DNA from: an uncultured Flavobacteriaceae bacterium
GTDB lineage: Bacteria > Bacteroidota > Bacteroidia > Flavobacteriales > Flavobacteriaceae
Assembly (NCBI GenBank): GCA_947494565.1
Contig: CANLVG010000002.1
Location: 372,001 to 436,000, forward strand
Length of the DNA stretch: 64,000 nucleotides
Direction: 5' to 3'
Made by a program: the position numbers and the translations under genes. How positions within the stretch are numbered: position 1 is the first letter of the stretch; every line of letters begins with the position of its first letter. The notes beneath the pieces are model-generated. The model had not been told where the DNA came from and did not search any database. It saw only the letters and a list, made by a program, of their open reading frames with translations. This document shows positions 26,563-35,918 of this stretch, one piece after another.

Positions 26563-27396
26563 ATGAGGATATCGGTAGTTCTTATTTTATTGATGTGTAC
26601 CTTTTCCTATGCTCAGGATGATAGCGAAAAGATACAGGCCCTGAATGAGTCAAAAAACCTTACTTGGGAAGGTAATAAAGACATTTCCGAAGATAATTTC
26701 ATTGAGGCCGAGGTAGACTATAGAAAGGCCATTTCGAAGAGCGACGAAAATGTCGCCGCTCCGTTTAACCTAGGTAATGCCTACTATAGGAACGAAACCT
26801 TCAGTGAGGCTTTTGGCCGGTTCAAGGAAGCTGGAGAAACCGCTACCGCGAAGCCTGATAAGCACAAGGCATATCACAACATGGGCAACGTGTTCATGAA
26901 ACGAAAGGAATATGAAAAAGCGGTGGAGGCCTATAAAGAAGCCCTACGTAATAATCCTACCGATGAAGAAACACGCTATAACCTGGCATTGGCCAAAGAG
27001 CTATTGAAAAAACAGCAAGACGAGCAGAAGAACGACCAAAACGAAGACAACAAAGAGAATAAGGACAACGAGGATAAAAAAGACGAAAACGAGGATAAAA
27101 AAGAGGGTGACCAGGGAGATCAAGACAAAGAAGACCAAAAAGACGAAGGAGATCAGGGAGACCAAGAAAAAGAAGAGAACAAAGAAGGCGAAGGAGACCA
27201 AAAAGAAGAACAAGAAAAGCAGCCAGATAAAGGAGATCAGGAAAAAGAGCAACAACAACCAAGACCCAACCAATTGTCAAAGCAGCAAATTCAAAACCTG
27301 CTTGAGGCCATGCAGAACGAAGAGAAAAAAGTACAGCAGAAAATAGATGCCCAGAAGGTGAAGGGAGTTAAGGTAAAAAACGAAAAAGACTGGTAG
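26563..27396 (+). CDS. batC: BatC: TPR protein with charged low-complexity tail
   Basis: 277 residues. Signal peptide to about residue 17 (FSYAQ), then two to three tetratricopeptide repeats (50-145; AAPFNLGNAYYRN, AYHNMGNVFMKRKEYEKAVEAYKEAL, TRYNLALAKELL). From 148 to about 230 the chain is almost only Lys, Glu, Asp, Gln, Asn and Gly, with repeated GDQ, KED and EKE units. The last part (QLSKQQIQNLLEAMQNEEKKVQQK) is helical. Periplasmic TPR proteins of this operon are thought to hold the Bat complex together. The simple tail is AG-rich at the DNA level and gives long meaningless frames on the other strand. Confidence 0.9.
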   Translation: MRISVVLILLMCTFSYAQDDSEKIQALNESKNLTWEGNKDISEDNFIEAEVDYRKAISKSDENVAAPFNLGNAYYRNETFSEAFGRFKEAGETATAKPDKHKAYHNMGNVFMKRKEYEKAVEAYKEALRNNPTDEETRYNLALAKELLKKQQDEQKNDQNEDNKENKDNEDKKDENEDKKEGDQGDQDKEDQKDEGDQGDQEKEENKEGEGDQKEEQEKQPDKGDQEKEQQQPRPNQLSKQQIQNLLEAMQNEEKKVQQKIDAQKVKGVKVKNEKDW

Positions 27397-27400
27397 TGCA

Positions 27401-29173
27401 ATGCTGAAAAAGTTATATATCATACTTGCATTCATTTTCGCAGCGCTCCCGCTTGCAGCTCAAAATGACCAAGCGGTCAGCTTTGAATTAAAGCTTAGTA
27501 AGCAAAAACTAGGGATTAATGAGCGATTGCGGGTAGAGTTTGCCATGAATCAGGATGGCGACAATTTTTCTCCACCTAAATTCGAGGGTTTCCGGGTTTT
27601 GATGGGTCCGCTCCAGTCGATCAGTTCTTCGTGGGTCAACGGGGTTCGCAGTTATTCTAAAACCTACTCCTATACCCTGGCTCCGAAGGCTAGAGGGAAG
27701 TTTACTATTGGTCAGGCCTCGATTGTTATCGGAGGCAAAACCTATAAGTCACTGGCAAAACAAGTTGAAGTCACCGCTGCCGTAGACAAGCCTAGTGATC
27801 AAATGACAGTTGACGATGTGGCCGACGAAAGTTTGCATTTGGTCGCTGAGGTCTCCAAAACCCGTCCGTACCTTAACGAAGCGGTTAGTGTTGTGTACAA
27901 GTTATACGTGAGTCCGTCCATAAGCGTTTCCAATTACATCCCCTTGGACAATCCGAAATACAACAATTTCTGGAGTCAAGATATTCCTGTCTCCATTAGA
28001 AATGCGAAGAACGGCACCTATAAGGGCAAAGCATATCGCTACGTGATTTTAAAACGGGTAGTATTGTACCCTCAGAAGACCGGTAAATTGGACATCGAGC
28101 CCCTTTCTTTAGAAGTGACGGTCGACGTGCCCACCAACAAACGTGATTTCTTCGGGGGGCGAATCTATTCACAGACCAATAAGACCGTTTCGGCCGGAAA
28201 ACGCATCATCGACGTAAAGCCGTTGCCCTTAGAAGGAAGACCTGCAGATTTCAGCGGCGCCGTGGGCGATTTTGACTTCTCGGTCACCACAAGTAAAAAA
28301 CGTTTGAATGCCTCCGAATCATTACAGGCCAAAGTAGAAGTGAGTGGTAAGGGAAATCTAAAACTCTTTCAACTGCCCGAGCCCAATCTGCCGAGTTCAT
28401 TGGAAGTATATGAGCCCGAGTTCAACGAAAAGGTACGTACCACGCTGGCTGGATCACAGGGCAAAGTGAGCAACAGTTACACAGTCGTTCCTGAATTCAA
28501 AGGTAAATACCCCATACCGCCCATATCGTTCAGTTATTTCAATCCGAAAACTGAAGAATACATTACCCGTTCCTCAGACGAAATTGTAATCAATGTACTT
28601 GAGGGCCCGACCAACGGCTCTTTGGGAACCGTGCCCTCTGCTGCGAACCGACAGACCGTTGTGGCCACTGGAGATCAGTTCAACTTTATTAAGATAAAGC
28701 CTAACCTTACCACCATTGGAACCCACTATTTTGTGGGCACATCACGATTTTGGCTCTGGTTACTTTTGCCTTTAGCCTTCATTCCGATAGCTATTCTTCT
28801 TCGCAAAAAGCGAGAGGCCATTGCAGGGGATGTTGCAGGAAACAAGATTAAAAAGGCGAACAGGCTCGCCAGAAAGTATCTATCGGCTTCAAAGAAGGCC
28901 CTAGGTGATAAAGATTCGTTTTATGTGGCCCTTGAAAAAGGACTCCATAACTATCTGAAGGCGAAACTTAAAATCGAGACTTCTGAATTCAGTAAGGACA
29001 AGATCGATACCCTACTCTCTCAAAGAGAAGTGGACAGCGCGACAAAAGACGGATTTATCGGTCTGCTAAAAAACTGTGAAATGGCCCGATACAGTCCTTT
29101 TTCAGATGTGCAAATGCAACAGGATTACGATAAGGCCAGTGAGGTCATCTCCTATTTAGACAAACAATTATAG
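27401..29173 (+). CDS. batD: BatD: periplasmic beta-domain membrane protein
   Basis: 590 residues. Signal peptide (1-20, LPLAAQ), then BatD/DUF7379-like beta domains to about 425: FELKLSKQKLGINERLRVEF, and a segment with EGFRVLMGPLQSISSSWVNG typical of the family. One membrane helix (447-464, FWLWLLLPLAFIPIAILL) leads to a cytoplasmic helical tail (475-590). BatD is the largest Bat protein and is needed for aerotolerance in B. fragilis along with the others. It sits four bases after batC and two before batE. Confidence 0.93.
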   Translation: MLKKLYIILAFIFAALPLAAQNDQAVSFELKLSKQKLGINERLRVEFAMNQDGDNFSPPKFEGFRVLMGPLQSISSSWVNGVRSYSKTYSYTLAPKARGKFTIGQASIVIGGKTYKSLAKQVEVTAAVDKPSDQMTVDDVADESLHLVAEVSKTRPYLNEAVSVVYKLYVSPSISVSNYIPLDNPKYNNFWSQDIPVSIRNAKNGTYKGKAYRYVILKRVVLYPQKTGKLDIEPLSLEVTVDVPTNKRDFFGGRIYSQTNKTVSAGKRIIDVKPLPLEGRPADFSGAVGDFDFSVTTSKKRLNASESLQAKVEVSGKGNLKLFQLPEPNLPSSLEVYEPEFNEKVRTTLAGSQGKVSNSYTVVPEFKGKYPIPPISFSYFNPKTEEYITRSSDEIVINVLEGPTNGSLGTVPSAANRQTVVATGDQFNFIKIKPNLTTIGTHYFVGTSRFWLWLLLPLAFIPIAILLRKKREAIAGDVAGNKIKKANRLARKYLSASKKALGDKDSFYVALEKGLHNYLKAKLKIETSEFSKDKIDTLLSQREVDSATKDGFIGLLKNCEMARYSPFSDVQMQQDYDKASEVISYLDKQL

Positions 29174-29175
29174 GT

Positions 29176-29937
29176 ATGTTACGTGCAACACTTGCTATTC
29201 TAATGCTACTATGCTCCTTTTTTATTCAAGGGCAGAACGAAACTATTTTCAATACGGGAACTGAAGCCTATAATGAAGGAGACTACAACAAGGCCATAGA
29301 GAGCTACCTCAAGATATTGGAAAATGGGGAACATTCGGCCGAGCTATACTACAATCTAGGCAATGCCTATTACAAGCTCAATCAAATAGCTCCAAGCATC
29401 TATTACTATGAAAAAGCGTTGTTATTGAAGCCCAACGATCCCGAAATACGAAACAATCTGGGGTATGCCCAGAACATGACCTTAGATGCCATTGAAATGA
29501 TGCCCGAAACCGGGCTTTCCAAAATATACGCGAACATTGTGGGTATGTTATCTTTCGATCAGTGGGGGTACGCCGCGGTCGCCTTTATGATGCTTTTTGT
29601 ACTGCTCTATATTGCCTTCTATTATCTAAATTATGCCACTCAAAAACGCATCGCCTTTATTTTAGGGATGTTTGCCCTTTTGCTCGCCATAAGCGCTACT
29701 GCACTTGCATATATGTCCTATAGCGATTTTCAAGCAGACCGACCGGCCATTGTATTTACCGACGAGGTTATCATAAAATCAGAACCTAACGATAGAAGTC
29801 AGGAAGTTTTTCGATTACATGAAGGGACGAAACTCAATGTTCTGGAAGAGTTCAACGATTGGAAAAAAATACGAATCGCCGATGGTCAAATCGGTTGGTT
29901 GACTTCAGAAAACATTAAACTGTTAAAGGACTTTTAA
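29176..29937 (+). CDS. batE: BatE: TPR and SH3-domain membrane protein
   Basis: 253 residues. Signal peptide (1-19), TPRs at about 22-95 (FNTGTEAYNEGDYNKAIESYLKIL, ELYYNLGNAYYKLNQIAPSIYYYEKAL), two membrane helices (128-150 and 159-178), then a bacterial SH3 domain (about 190-250) ending in WKKIRIADGQIGWL. This is the usual BatE layout and the last gene of the operon. A new promoter follows just downstream. Confidence 0.92.
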   Translation: MLRATLAILMLLCSFFIQGQNETIFNTGTEAYNEGDYNKAIESYLKILENGEHSAELYYNLGNAYYKLNQIAPSIYYYEKALLLKPNDPEIRNNLGYAQNMTLDAIEMMPETGLSKIYANIVGMLSFDQWGYAAVAFMMLFVLLYIAFYYLNYATQKRIAFILGMFALLLAISATALAYMSYSDFQADRPAIVFTDEVIIKSEPNDRSQEVFRLHEGTKLNVLEEFNDWKKIRIADGQIGWLTSENIKLLKDF

Positions 29938-29940
29938 AAT

Positions 29941-29972
29941 TTTGTTAACAGAAAATGATAGTAATACTTTTA
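29941..29972 (+). promoter_or_regulatory. Bacteroidota-type promoter for the 98-aa membrane protein
   Basis: TTTG at 29941-29944 and TACTTTTA at 29965-29972, 20 bases apart, fit TTG-N19/20-TAnnTTTG with one mismatch in the last base. The predicted start is near 29979. Confidence 0.5.
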
Positions 29973-29997
29973 TCTTTATATTTTCTTCCCTTTTTTT

Positions 29998-30294
29998 ATG
30001 AAAACACCAATGCTCATCATACTGTCCTTTTTGTTGGTTACGGCCATTCTGGCTCCAACGGTATTGATTTTGGTCGAGAATGGTGAAAACACTTCCGTTG
30101 CGATAGATTTCAACGAAGAAGAAAAAAAAGAGGAAAAAAAAGAAGTAGGTGAAAACGACTTCTTCTTGGGTTCGAATACGAACACACCGATTGTCGTGCA
30201 TGTTGAAATCGCTTCGATGGCAAATTTTTACTTGGAAAGCGACTATTCAACGGCCTTGGCCATTTTTCTTCCACCCCCTAAACAGCTCGCTTAA
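29998..30294 (+). CDS. small hypothetical membrane protein, 98 aa
   Basis: An N-terminal hydrophobic helix (about 5-25, LIILSFLLVTAILAPTVLIL) is followed by a highly charged stretch of Glu and Lys (39-50, EEEKKEEKKE) and a short C-terminal part without clear domains. I do not know the family. In its position before a SulP transporter it might be cotranscribed with it (72-base gap), but it has its own promoter-like sequence. The start is preceded by a T-tract, not a purine-rich ribosome site, as is common in this phylum. Confidence 0.7.
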   Translation: MKTPMLIILSFLLVTAILAPTVLILVENGENTSVAIDFNEEEKKEEKKEVGENDFFLGSNTNTPIVVHVEIASMANFYLESDYSTALAIFLPPPKQLA

Positions 30295-30365
30295 GGTATC
30301 TGTTATTTTATTTTCGATTAACTAATCAGTCTTCATGAGTACAATGAGGACCCAATTACTTTTTT

Positions 30366-31943
30366 ATGTTTAAATATTTAAAGAACGACCTACCCGCTAG
30401 TATCGTTGTATTTTTCGTAGCATTGCCCTTGTGTTTGGGCATTGCCCTGGCAAGTGGAGCCCCACTATTCTCTGGCCTTATTGCCGGTATTATCGGCGGT
30501 ATTGTCGTAGGTGTGGCCAGCGGATCCCATATCGGTGTCAGTGGACCTGCTGCCGGTTTAGCTGCCATTGTTTTGACCGCGATCGGAGCATTAGGTGGTT
30601 TTGAAAACTTCCTCCTTGCTGTTGTTTTAGGAGGGGCCATACAATTAGGGTTTGGAATTTTAAAGGCAGGTATCATTGGCTATTACTTTCCCTCTTCCGT
30701 AATCAAGGGAATGTTGACGGGAATAGGTATTATCATCATCTTGAAACAAATTCCGCATTTCTTTGGATATGATCCGGACCCAGAAGGTGACTTTGCCTTT
30801 TTTCAAGTGGATGGGGAAAATACATTTACGGAAATACTACAAACTTTTAATAACATAAGCCCGGGAGCAACTATAATCGCCCTAATCGGTCTCGGCATAC
30901 TATTGCTCTGGAGTAATATCCTATCTAAAAAAGGAAAGATTTTTCAACTTGTGCAAGGGCCGCTGGTCGCTGTAGTGGTTGGCATCATTTTTTTCAATCT
31001 CACCAAAGGCAACGAGATATGGGGTATTTCAGCCGATCATTTAGTAAGCGTGCCGGTACCTGAGGATGCATCTTCCTTTTTGGCACAATTCAGTTTTCCG
31101 AATTTCGGTGCCATTACGAATCCTCAAATATGGATTACGGCTTTCACCATTGCCCTCGTTGCAAGTCTGGAGACATTGCTCTGTGTAGAAGCGACGGATA
31201 AGCTGGATCCCGAAAAACGGGTTACCCCCACCAACCGTGAACTACTAGCGCAGGGTACTGGTAATATCATCTCAGGTATGATCGGCGGTCTACCTATAAC
31301 ACAGGTAATCGTTAGAAGTTCGGCTAACATTCAATCAGGGGGTAAGACGAAAATGGCAGCGATTATTCATGGTTTCTTCTTATTGACCTCGGTAATTCTC
31401 ATTCCTAGGCTATTGAACATGATTCCGCTTTCGGTGTTGGCGGCGGTTCTTTTTATCGTTGGTTTTAAACTAGCCAAGCCGGCACTGTTCAAAACCATGT
31501 ATAATTTGGGTTGGAAACAGTTTATTCCGTTTATCGTTACGGTGCTCGGCATCGTATTTACCGATTTATTGATCGGTATCGGACTCGGACTCGCTGTTGG
31601 AATCATCGTCATCCTGATTAAAAGCTACCAGAACTCCCATTTTCTACATATGGAAGGAGAAGATGTAGACGATGGTAAGATTAAAATGACCCTAGCAGAA
31701 GAGGTGACATTCTTTAACAAAGGTGCTATCTTAAAGGAATTGGATAAACTTCCCGAAAATTCATTTTTGGAGCTTGATGTCAGCAAAACGAGATACCTTG
31801 ATAATGATATCATCGAAATCTTGGAAGATTTTTCCGAAAAGGCGAGAAATAGAAATATCAATATCAAGCTAGTTTCCGAGCGTGGCGTGGTTGAAAATCC
31901 TCCTAGCTATATCGAGTTCTTCAAGCTGCGTAAAAAAGCCTAG
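30366..31943 (+). CDS. SulP-family anion permease, probable bicarbonate transporter
   Basis: 525 residues with 10-14 membrane segments in the first 425 and a short, diverged STAS-like tail (about 430-520) in the cytosol. The first helices (DLPASIVVFFVALPLCLGIALASGA) and GSHIGVSGPAAGLAA form the substrate-binding half-helices of SulP. It is 36 bases before a beta-carbonic anhydrase, the classic pairing of SulP transporters that carry bicarbonate rather than sulfate. The conserved Asp in the STAS anti-sigma-like site is replaced by a TRYLDNDII segment. Confidence 0.9.
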   Translation: MFKYLKNDLPASIVVFFVALPLCLGIALASGAPLFSGLIAGIIGGIVVGVASGSHIGVSGPAAGLAAIVLTAIGALGGFENFLLAVVLGGAIQLGFGILKAGIIGYYFPSSVIKGMLTGIGIIIILKQIPHFFGYDPDPEGDFAFFQVDGENTFTEILQTFNNISPGATIIALIGLGILLLWSNILSKKGKIFQLVQGPLVAVVVGIIFFNLTKGNEIWGISADHLVSVPVPEDASSFLAQFSFPNFGAITNPQIWITAFTIALVASLETLLCVEATDKLDPEKRVTPTNRELLAQGTGNIISGMIGGLPITQVIVRSSANIQSGGKTKMAAIIHGFFLLTSVILIPRLLNMIPLSVLAAVLFIVGFKLAKPALFKTMYNLGWKQFIPFIVTVLGIVFTDLLIGIGLGLAVGIIVILIKSYQNSHFLHMEGEDVDDGKIKMTLAEEVTFFNKGAILKELDKLPENSFLELDVSKTRYLDNDIIEILEDFSEKARNRNINIKLVSERGVVENPPSYIEFFKLRKKA

Positions 31944-31979
31944 TATATCATTTGAATCAATAAAAAATAATCTTAAGAA

Positions 31980-32609
31980 ATGAAAGCACATACAAAAGAA
32001 ACACAGGCGGCGATAACGCCAGATATGGCCATTCAACTTCTAAAGGAAGGCAATAACAGGTTTGTCGCCAACAAGAAAGCAGACCGTAATCTACTGAATC
32101 AGGTCGATGATACCGCCTCAGGGCAATACCCCTTTGCCACAATCTTAAGCTGTATCGATTCCCGAGTTTCGGCCGAGTTGGTATTCGATCAAGGAGTCGG
32201 TGATATTTTCAGTGCCCGGGTGGCAGGAAATATCGTCAATGAAGATCTTTTAGGTAGCATCGAGTTTGCCTGTAAACTAGCGGGCACAAAAGTAGTGGTC
32301 ATCCTTGGTCATACCGCTTGCGGAGCAGTAAAGGGAGCCTGTGATGATGCCAAAATGGGTAATTTGACCACTTTACTGCATAAAATCAAACCTGCGGTTA
32401 GGGCCATAAAAGAGCCATCAGAACCGGATAAAAGAAACTCCAAAAACATTGCTTTCGTGAACGAAGTGTCCATGAAAAATGTAGAATTGACCATAGAGGA
32501 CACCAGAAGCTTGAGTCCGGTACTCCAGGAAATGGAGGAAAACGGGGAAATCAAGATCGTAGGCGCCATGTATGATATCTCAAACGGGAAGGTCACCTTC
32601 TTAGACTAA
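31980..32609 (+). CDS. beta-carbonic anhydrase
   Basis: 209 residues. Interconverts CO2 and bicarbonate in the cytosol. The zinc ligands are Cys58 in SCIDSR, His111 and Cys114 in GHTACGAVKGA; Asp60 and Arg62 form the catalytic dyad. AGNIVNEDLLGSIEFA is the family's dimer region. Together with the SulP transporter just upstream it should supply bicarbonate or help pH balance. A strong terminator follows. Confidence 0.95.
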   Translation: MKAHTKETQAAITPDMAIQLLKEGNNRFVANKKADRNLLNQVDDTASGQYPFATILSCIDSRVSAELVFDQGVGDIFSARVAGNIVNEDLLGSIEFACKLAGTKVVVILGHTACGAVKGACDDAKMGNLTTLLHKIKPAVRAIKEPSEPDKRNSKNIAFVNEVSMKNVELTIEDTRSLSPVLQEMEENGEIKIVGAMYDISNGKVTFLD

Positions 32610-32619
32610 AAAGTAAGAT

Positions 32620-32660
32620 GACAAGAAAAGGCCAATGCTGTGCATTGGCCTTTTCTTGTC
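32620..32660 (+). terminator. long perfect hairpin, terminator of the SulP-carbonic anhydrase pair
   Basis: A perfect 19-bp inverted repeat (32620-32638 and 32642-32660) with a three-base loop. The stem itself contains the A and T runs (AAAA/TTTT), so it looks the same from both strands. Confidence 0.85.
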
Positions 32661-32771
32661 ATAAGGACAGGTACGAGCAAAAAAATGCGCGGTGCATATT
32701 CCTTATAGGGCATAGCTGTTTTTTGGTTTATCTTTTATGAGGGCAAAGAGGCCTCTATATCATAAAATAAT

Positions 32772-32779
32772 TAAATTTG
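32772..32779 (+). promoter_or_regulatory. candidate -7 box for pheS
   Basis: TAAATTTG matches TAnnTTTG exactly, 19 bases before the chosen pheS start. The transcript would start close to 32786, leaving a 12-base leader. The -33 region is weak. Confidence 0.4.
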
Positions 32780-32797
32780 CGGCTTGAGCTGACCGTT

Positions 32798-33817
32798 ATG
32801 ATCGACAAGATACAAGAGCATATTGCCGAAGTAGAACAATTCACCGCTGATTCACAAGAGGCCGTTGAAGCCTTCCGGATTAAATATCTAGGCAAAAAAG
32901 GATTGCTGCGAGAATTTTTCGCCGAATTCAAGAATGTACCCAACGATCAAAAGAAAGAATTTGGTCAAACGGTCAATGCATTACAAAAAAAGGCAACCGA
33001 TAAGGTAAACGAGCTAAAGAACCTTCTAGAGAATACGGTCGAGGAGGAAGGCATCTACGGTGATTTGACCAGGCCCGGCGAGCCTATGGCTTTGGGCGCT
33101 AGGCATCCGATTTCCATTGTGAAAAACCAGATTATCGAGATTTTCTCCAGAATCGGTTTCAATGTATCGGAAGGACCTGAAATCGAGGATGATTGGCATA
33201 ACTTCACCGCATTGAACCTCCCAGAGTACCATCCTGCCCGTGATATGCAGGATACCTTTTTCGTACAGACCGATCCCGATATCTTATTGCGTACCCATAC
33301 CTCTTCCGTACAAGTGAGGTATATGGAAAATAATAAACCACCGATTCGAACGATATCTCCAGGGCGTGTGTATCGCAATGAGGCAATTTCAGCTCGTTCG
33401 CATTGCTTCTTTCATCAAGTAGAAGGGCTATATATTGACAAAGATGTTTCGTTTGCTGATTTAAAACAGACCTTACAGTTCTTTACGACCGAGCTTTTCG
33501 GCAAGTCGAAAATACGATTGCGCCCTTCATATTTTCCGTTTACCGAACCTAGTGCCGAGGTTGATGTGTATTGGGGCTTAGAGACTGAAACCGATTATCG
33601 CATGACCAAGGGTACTGGCTGGTTAGAGATTATGGGCTGCGGTATGGTCGATCCGAATGTCTTGGAAAACTGTGGTATCGATTCAACCGAATACTCCGGT
33701 TTTGCGTTTGGGATGGGCATTGATCGTATTGCCCTACTATTGCATCAGATTTCGGACATCCGTTTGTTGAGTGAGAACGATATTCGTTTTTTGGAACAGT
33801 TTAGAAGTGCGCTGTAA
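32798..33817 (+). CDS. pheS: phenylalanyl-tRNA synthetase alpha subunit
   Basis: 339 residues from the ATG at 32798 (an upstream TTG at 32777 is not needed). N-terminal coiled coil (about 5-95), then the class II catalytic core: ARHPISIVKNQIIEIFSRIGF and EGPEIEDDWHNF (motif 1 region), RTHTSSVQ and GRVYRNEAISARSHCFFHQVEG (motif 2), and FGMGIDRIALL (motif 3, ATP-binding Arg). It charges tRNA-Phe as an alpha2beta2 tetramer; pheT is not in the window, so the two are unlinked here, as is common in this family. Confidence 0.96.
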   Translation: MIDKIQEHIAEVEQFTADSQEAVEAFRIKYLGKKGLLREFFAEFKNVPNDQKKEFGQTVNALQKKATDKVNELKNLLENTVEEEGIYGDLTRPGEPMALGARHPISIVKNQIIEIFSRIGFNVSEGPEIEDDWHNFTALNLPEYHPARDMQDTFFVQTDPDILLRTHTSSVQVRYMENNKPPIRTISPGRVYRNEAISARSHCFFHQVEGLYIDKDVSFADLKQTLQFFTTELFGKSKIRLRPSYFPFTEPSAEVDVYWGLETETDYRMTKGTGWLEIMGCGMVDPNVLENCGIDSTEYSGFAFGMGIDRIALLLHQISDIRLLSENDIRFLEQFRSAL

Positions 33818-33987
33818 TGACCGACTATACATAGGGTCACCTATAACAAACACCCAAGTCTCTATATATTCTTCAATGCCTCGGAGGAAACTTTCTTTTT
33901 AAGCGCCACTGAACTATATTTACGAAACTGTCGAGTCAATACGTACCCAAAGCCTTTATGGTACTAACCTTCAAATAACCAAGACCT

Positions 33988-35649
33988 ATGTTCAAAGATA
34001 TGTTTGATTTCAGTAATCTTAAGGGGGACCTTACTGGTGGCCTAGTCGCAGGAGTTGTCGCCTTACCATTAGCCCTTGCCTTTGGGGTACAATCGGGTCT
34101 AGGGGCTATTGCGGGCCTTTATGGGGCCATAGTAGTGGGTGTCCTTGCTGCACTTTTTGGAGGAACTTTGACCCAGGCCAGTGGCCCAACGGGACCGATG
34201 ACCGTTGTTTCCGCAGCGCTTGTGGCCAGTGCCATTGATATCGCCGGGAGTTTGGAAAGCGCCATGAGCATTATCATTCTGGCTTTTCTTCTTGGCGGTG
34301 TACTCCAAATCTTGTTCGGACTGATCAACATTGCCGGGTATATCAAGTATTTTCCGTATCCGGTAGTTTCAGGGTTTATGAGTGGGGTCGGATTGATTAT
34401 CGTCATTTTACAGCTTTTTCCGTTCGCGGGACTTGATTCGGCCAAATCGACCGTCGCCGTGATGAAAAATCTGCCCAGCCTATTTACCGATTTCAACTGG
34501 CAAGCCTTGGCTTTAGGTGGGCTAACCGTTCTTATTTACTACGTATTCCCAAAAATCACCAAAGCTGTGCCTAGTCCGCTGGTAGCCTTAATCGTTGCCT
34601 CAGTGGCCGCGTATTTTTTGAAATGGGATGTGCCGGTAATCGGTGAGATTCCATCAGGTCTTCCGAGCCTTCAACTTGACGGTCTCCTGACCGTTGATAG
34701 TTCGGCCTATTCCTTAATCGCGGAGTATGCCTTGGTATTGGCCGTCTTGGGCTCTATAGATTCCTTACTAACCTCGGTTATCGCCGATAATATGACGAAG
34801 ACAAAACACAATAGCAATCGGGAACTTATCGGTCAGGGCATCGGCAACGCCGTAGCTGCCATGTTCGGGGGTATCCCCGGTGCCGGTGCCACAAAAGGAA
34901 CGGTTGTCAATATCAACTCTGGTGGAAGAACACGATTGTCCGGTATGTTTCACGGCTTATTCCTCTTGGCGGTACTCCTAGGTCTAGGGTCTTTGGCAGC
35001 CCATATTCCGCTAGCAGTGCTCGCGGGAATCTTGATTCCGATTGGCTTCAAGATCGTCGATACCAAAGGTCTAAAACATCTGACCAGTGTACCTCGCGCC
35101 GACGCAATCGTCTTAGTGGTCGTCTTGTTGTTCACCACTTTCGGTAGTTTGATACAGGCGGTAGGTATCGGTCTGATATTGGCTTCGTTATTATTCATGA
35201 AAAAGGCAAGCGACCTTGGGGAAGAAGGTATCCAAATAGGTTCATTGGCCGGCTTCGACGGCGAAAAACCATGGAAAGATGAAGAAGCCTTTTACGAAAA
35301 ATACAAAGACAAGGTGTTGATCAAACACCTCTATGGCCCGTTGTTTTTTGGTTTTACAGCCCATTTCAAAGACCAACTACAAGAAATATCACCGGAAGTC
35401 GATGCCCTTATCATCCGGTTTGAAGAGGTGCCGTATATTGACCAATCAGGACTCTATGCCCTGGAAGACGCCATGCTAGAGCTTCAAAAAAAGGGCGTCA
35501 AGGTGCTATTCACCGGTCTGCAGACCCAACCCCTTGACCTGATGACCTCCATAGATATTATTCCCGATGTCATTCCTGAGGAACAACTCTTCGATACCAT
35601 CGAGGCCAGTTTCAACTGGTTACGGTCTCATTTCAAGAGTTTTGAATAA
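33988..35649 (+). CDS. SulP-family anion permease with STAS domain
   Basis: 553 residues. Membrane part to about 425 with the SulP signature QASGPTGPMTVVSAAL near residue 65, then a complete STAS domain (about 445-545; KHLYGPLFFGFTAHFKDQL, EVPYIDQSGLYALEDAM with the usual Ser). It is only distantly like the transporter at 30366 and is more like general SulP sulfate/bicarbonate carriers. It has no cotranscribed enzyme, so the anion is unknown. Upstream 170 bases hold no clear promoter box. Confidence 0.92.
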   Translation: MFKDMFDFSNLKGDLTGGLVAGVVALPLALAFGVQSGLGAIAGLYGAIVVGVLAALFGGTLTQASGPTGPMTVVSAALVASAIDIAGSLESAMSIIILAFLLGGVLQILFGLINIAGYIKYFPYPVVSGFMSGVGLIIVILQLFPFAGLDSAKSTVAVMKNLPSLFTDFNWQALALGGLTVLIYYVFPKITKAVPSPLVALIVASVAAYFLKWDVPVIGEIPSGLPSLQLDGLLTVDSSAYSLIAEYALVLAVLGSIDSLLTSVIADNMTKTKHNSNRELIGQGIGNAVAAMFGGIPGAGATKGTVVNINSGGRTRLSGMFHGLFLLAVLLGLGSLAAHIPLAVLAGILIPIGFKIVDTKGLKHLTSVPRADAIVLVVVLLFTTFGSLIQAVGIGLILASLLFMKKASDLGEEGIQIGSLAGFDGEKPWKDEEAFYEKYKDKVLIKHLYGPLFFGFTAHFKDQLQEISPEVDALIIRFEEVPYIDQSGLYALEDAMLELQKKGVKVLFTGLQTQPLDLMTSIDIIPDVIPEEQLFDTIEASFNWLRSHFKSFE

Positions 35650-35812
35650 AAGACCGAACATGACTATCCCGTTCTGAAGAATGATTTTACACTTCCAATG
35701 GACGCAACTAGGTATGCCTATTTCAGTTCATGAAATCGATACTATTTTCGTAAAATAGGTCTTCCTACACTGTCCAAGAATATCAAATTCCCAATTTCAA
35801 CACTTCAAAAAT

Positions 35813-35856
35813 ATGGGATTTCGATTTTAACCCCTTGATTTTTATGGGATTGCGAT
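35813..35856 (+). repeat. two direct repeats 31 bp apart upstream of the aminotransferase
   Basis: ATGGGATTTCGAT (35813-35825) and ATGGGATTGCGAT (35844-35856) differ at one base and are three helical turns apart. They end about 63 bases before the start codon. They may be an operator pair, or coincidence. Confidence 0.35.
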
Positions 35857-35878
35857 AGCAATTTCCGGCCTCCGCCTT

Positions 35879-35886
35879 TAACTTAG
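35879..35886 (+). promoter_or_regulatory. weak candidate -7 box for the aminotransferase operon
   Basis: TAACTTAG is one base off TAnnTTTG and lies 33 bases before the ATG at 35919. Confidence 0.3.
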
Positions 35887-35918
35887 TAAGCACAGCTAAT
35901 TCAAATGAAAGGACACCT

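Noticed and set aside
27001-27280. Long minus-strand frames rich in Leu/Phe opposite batC.
   Set aside because: They are the complement of the Lys/Glu/Asp-rich low-complexity tail of BatC; composition alone keeps the frames open.
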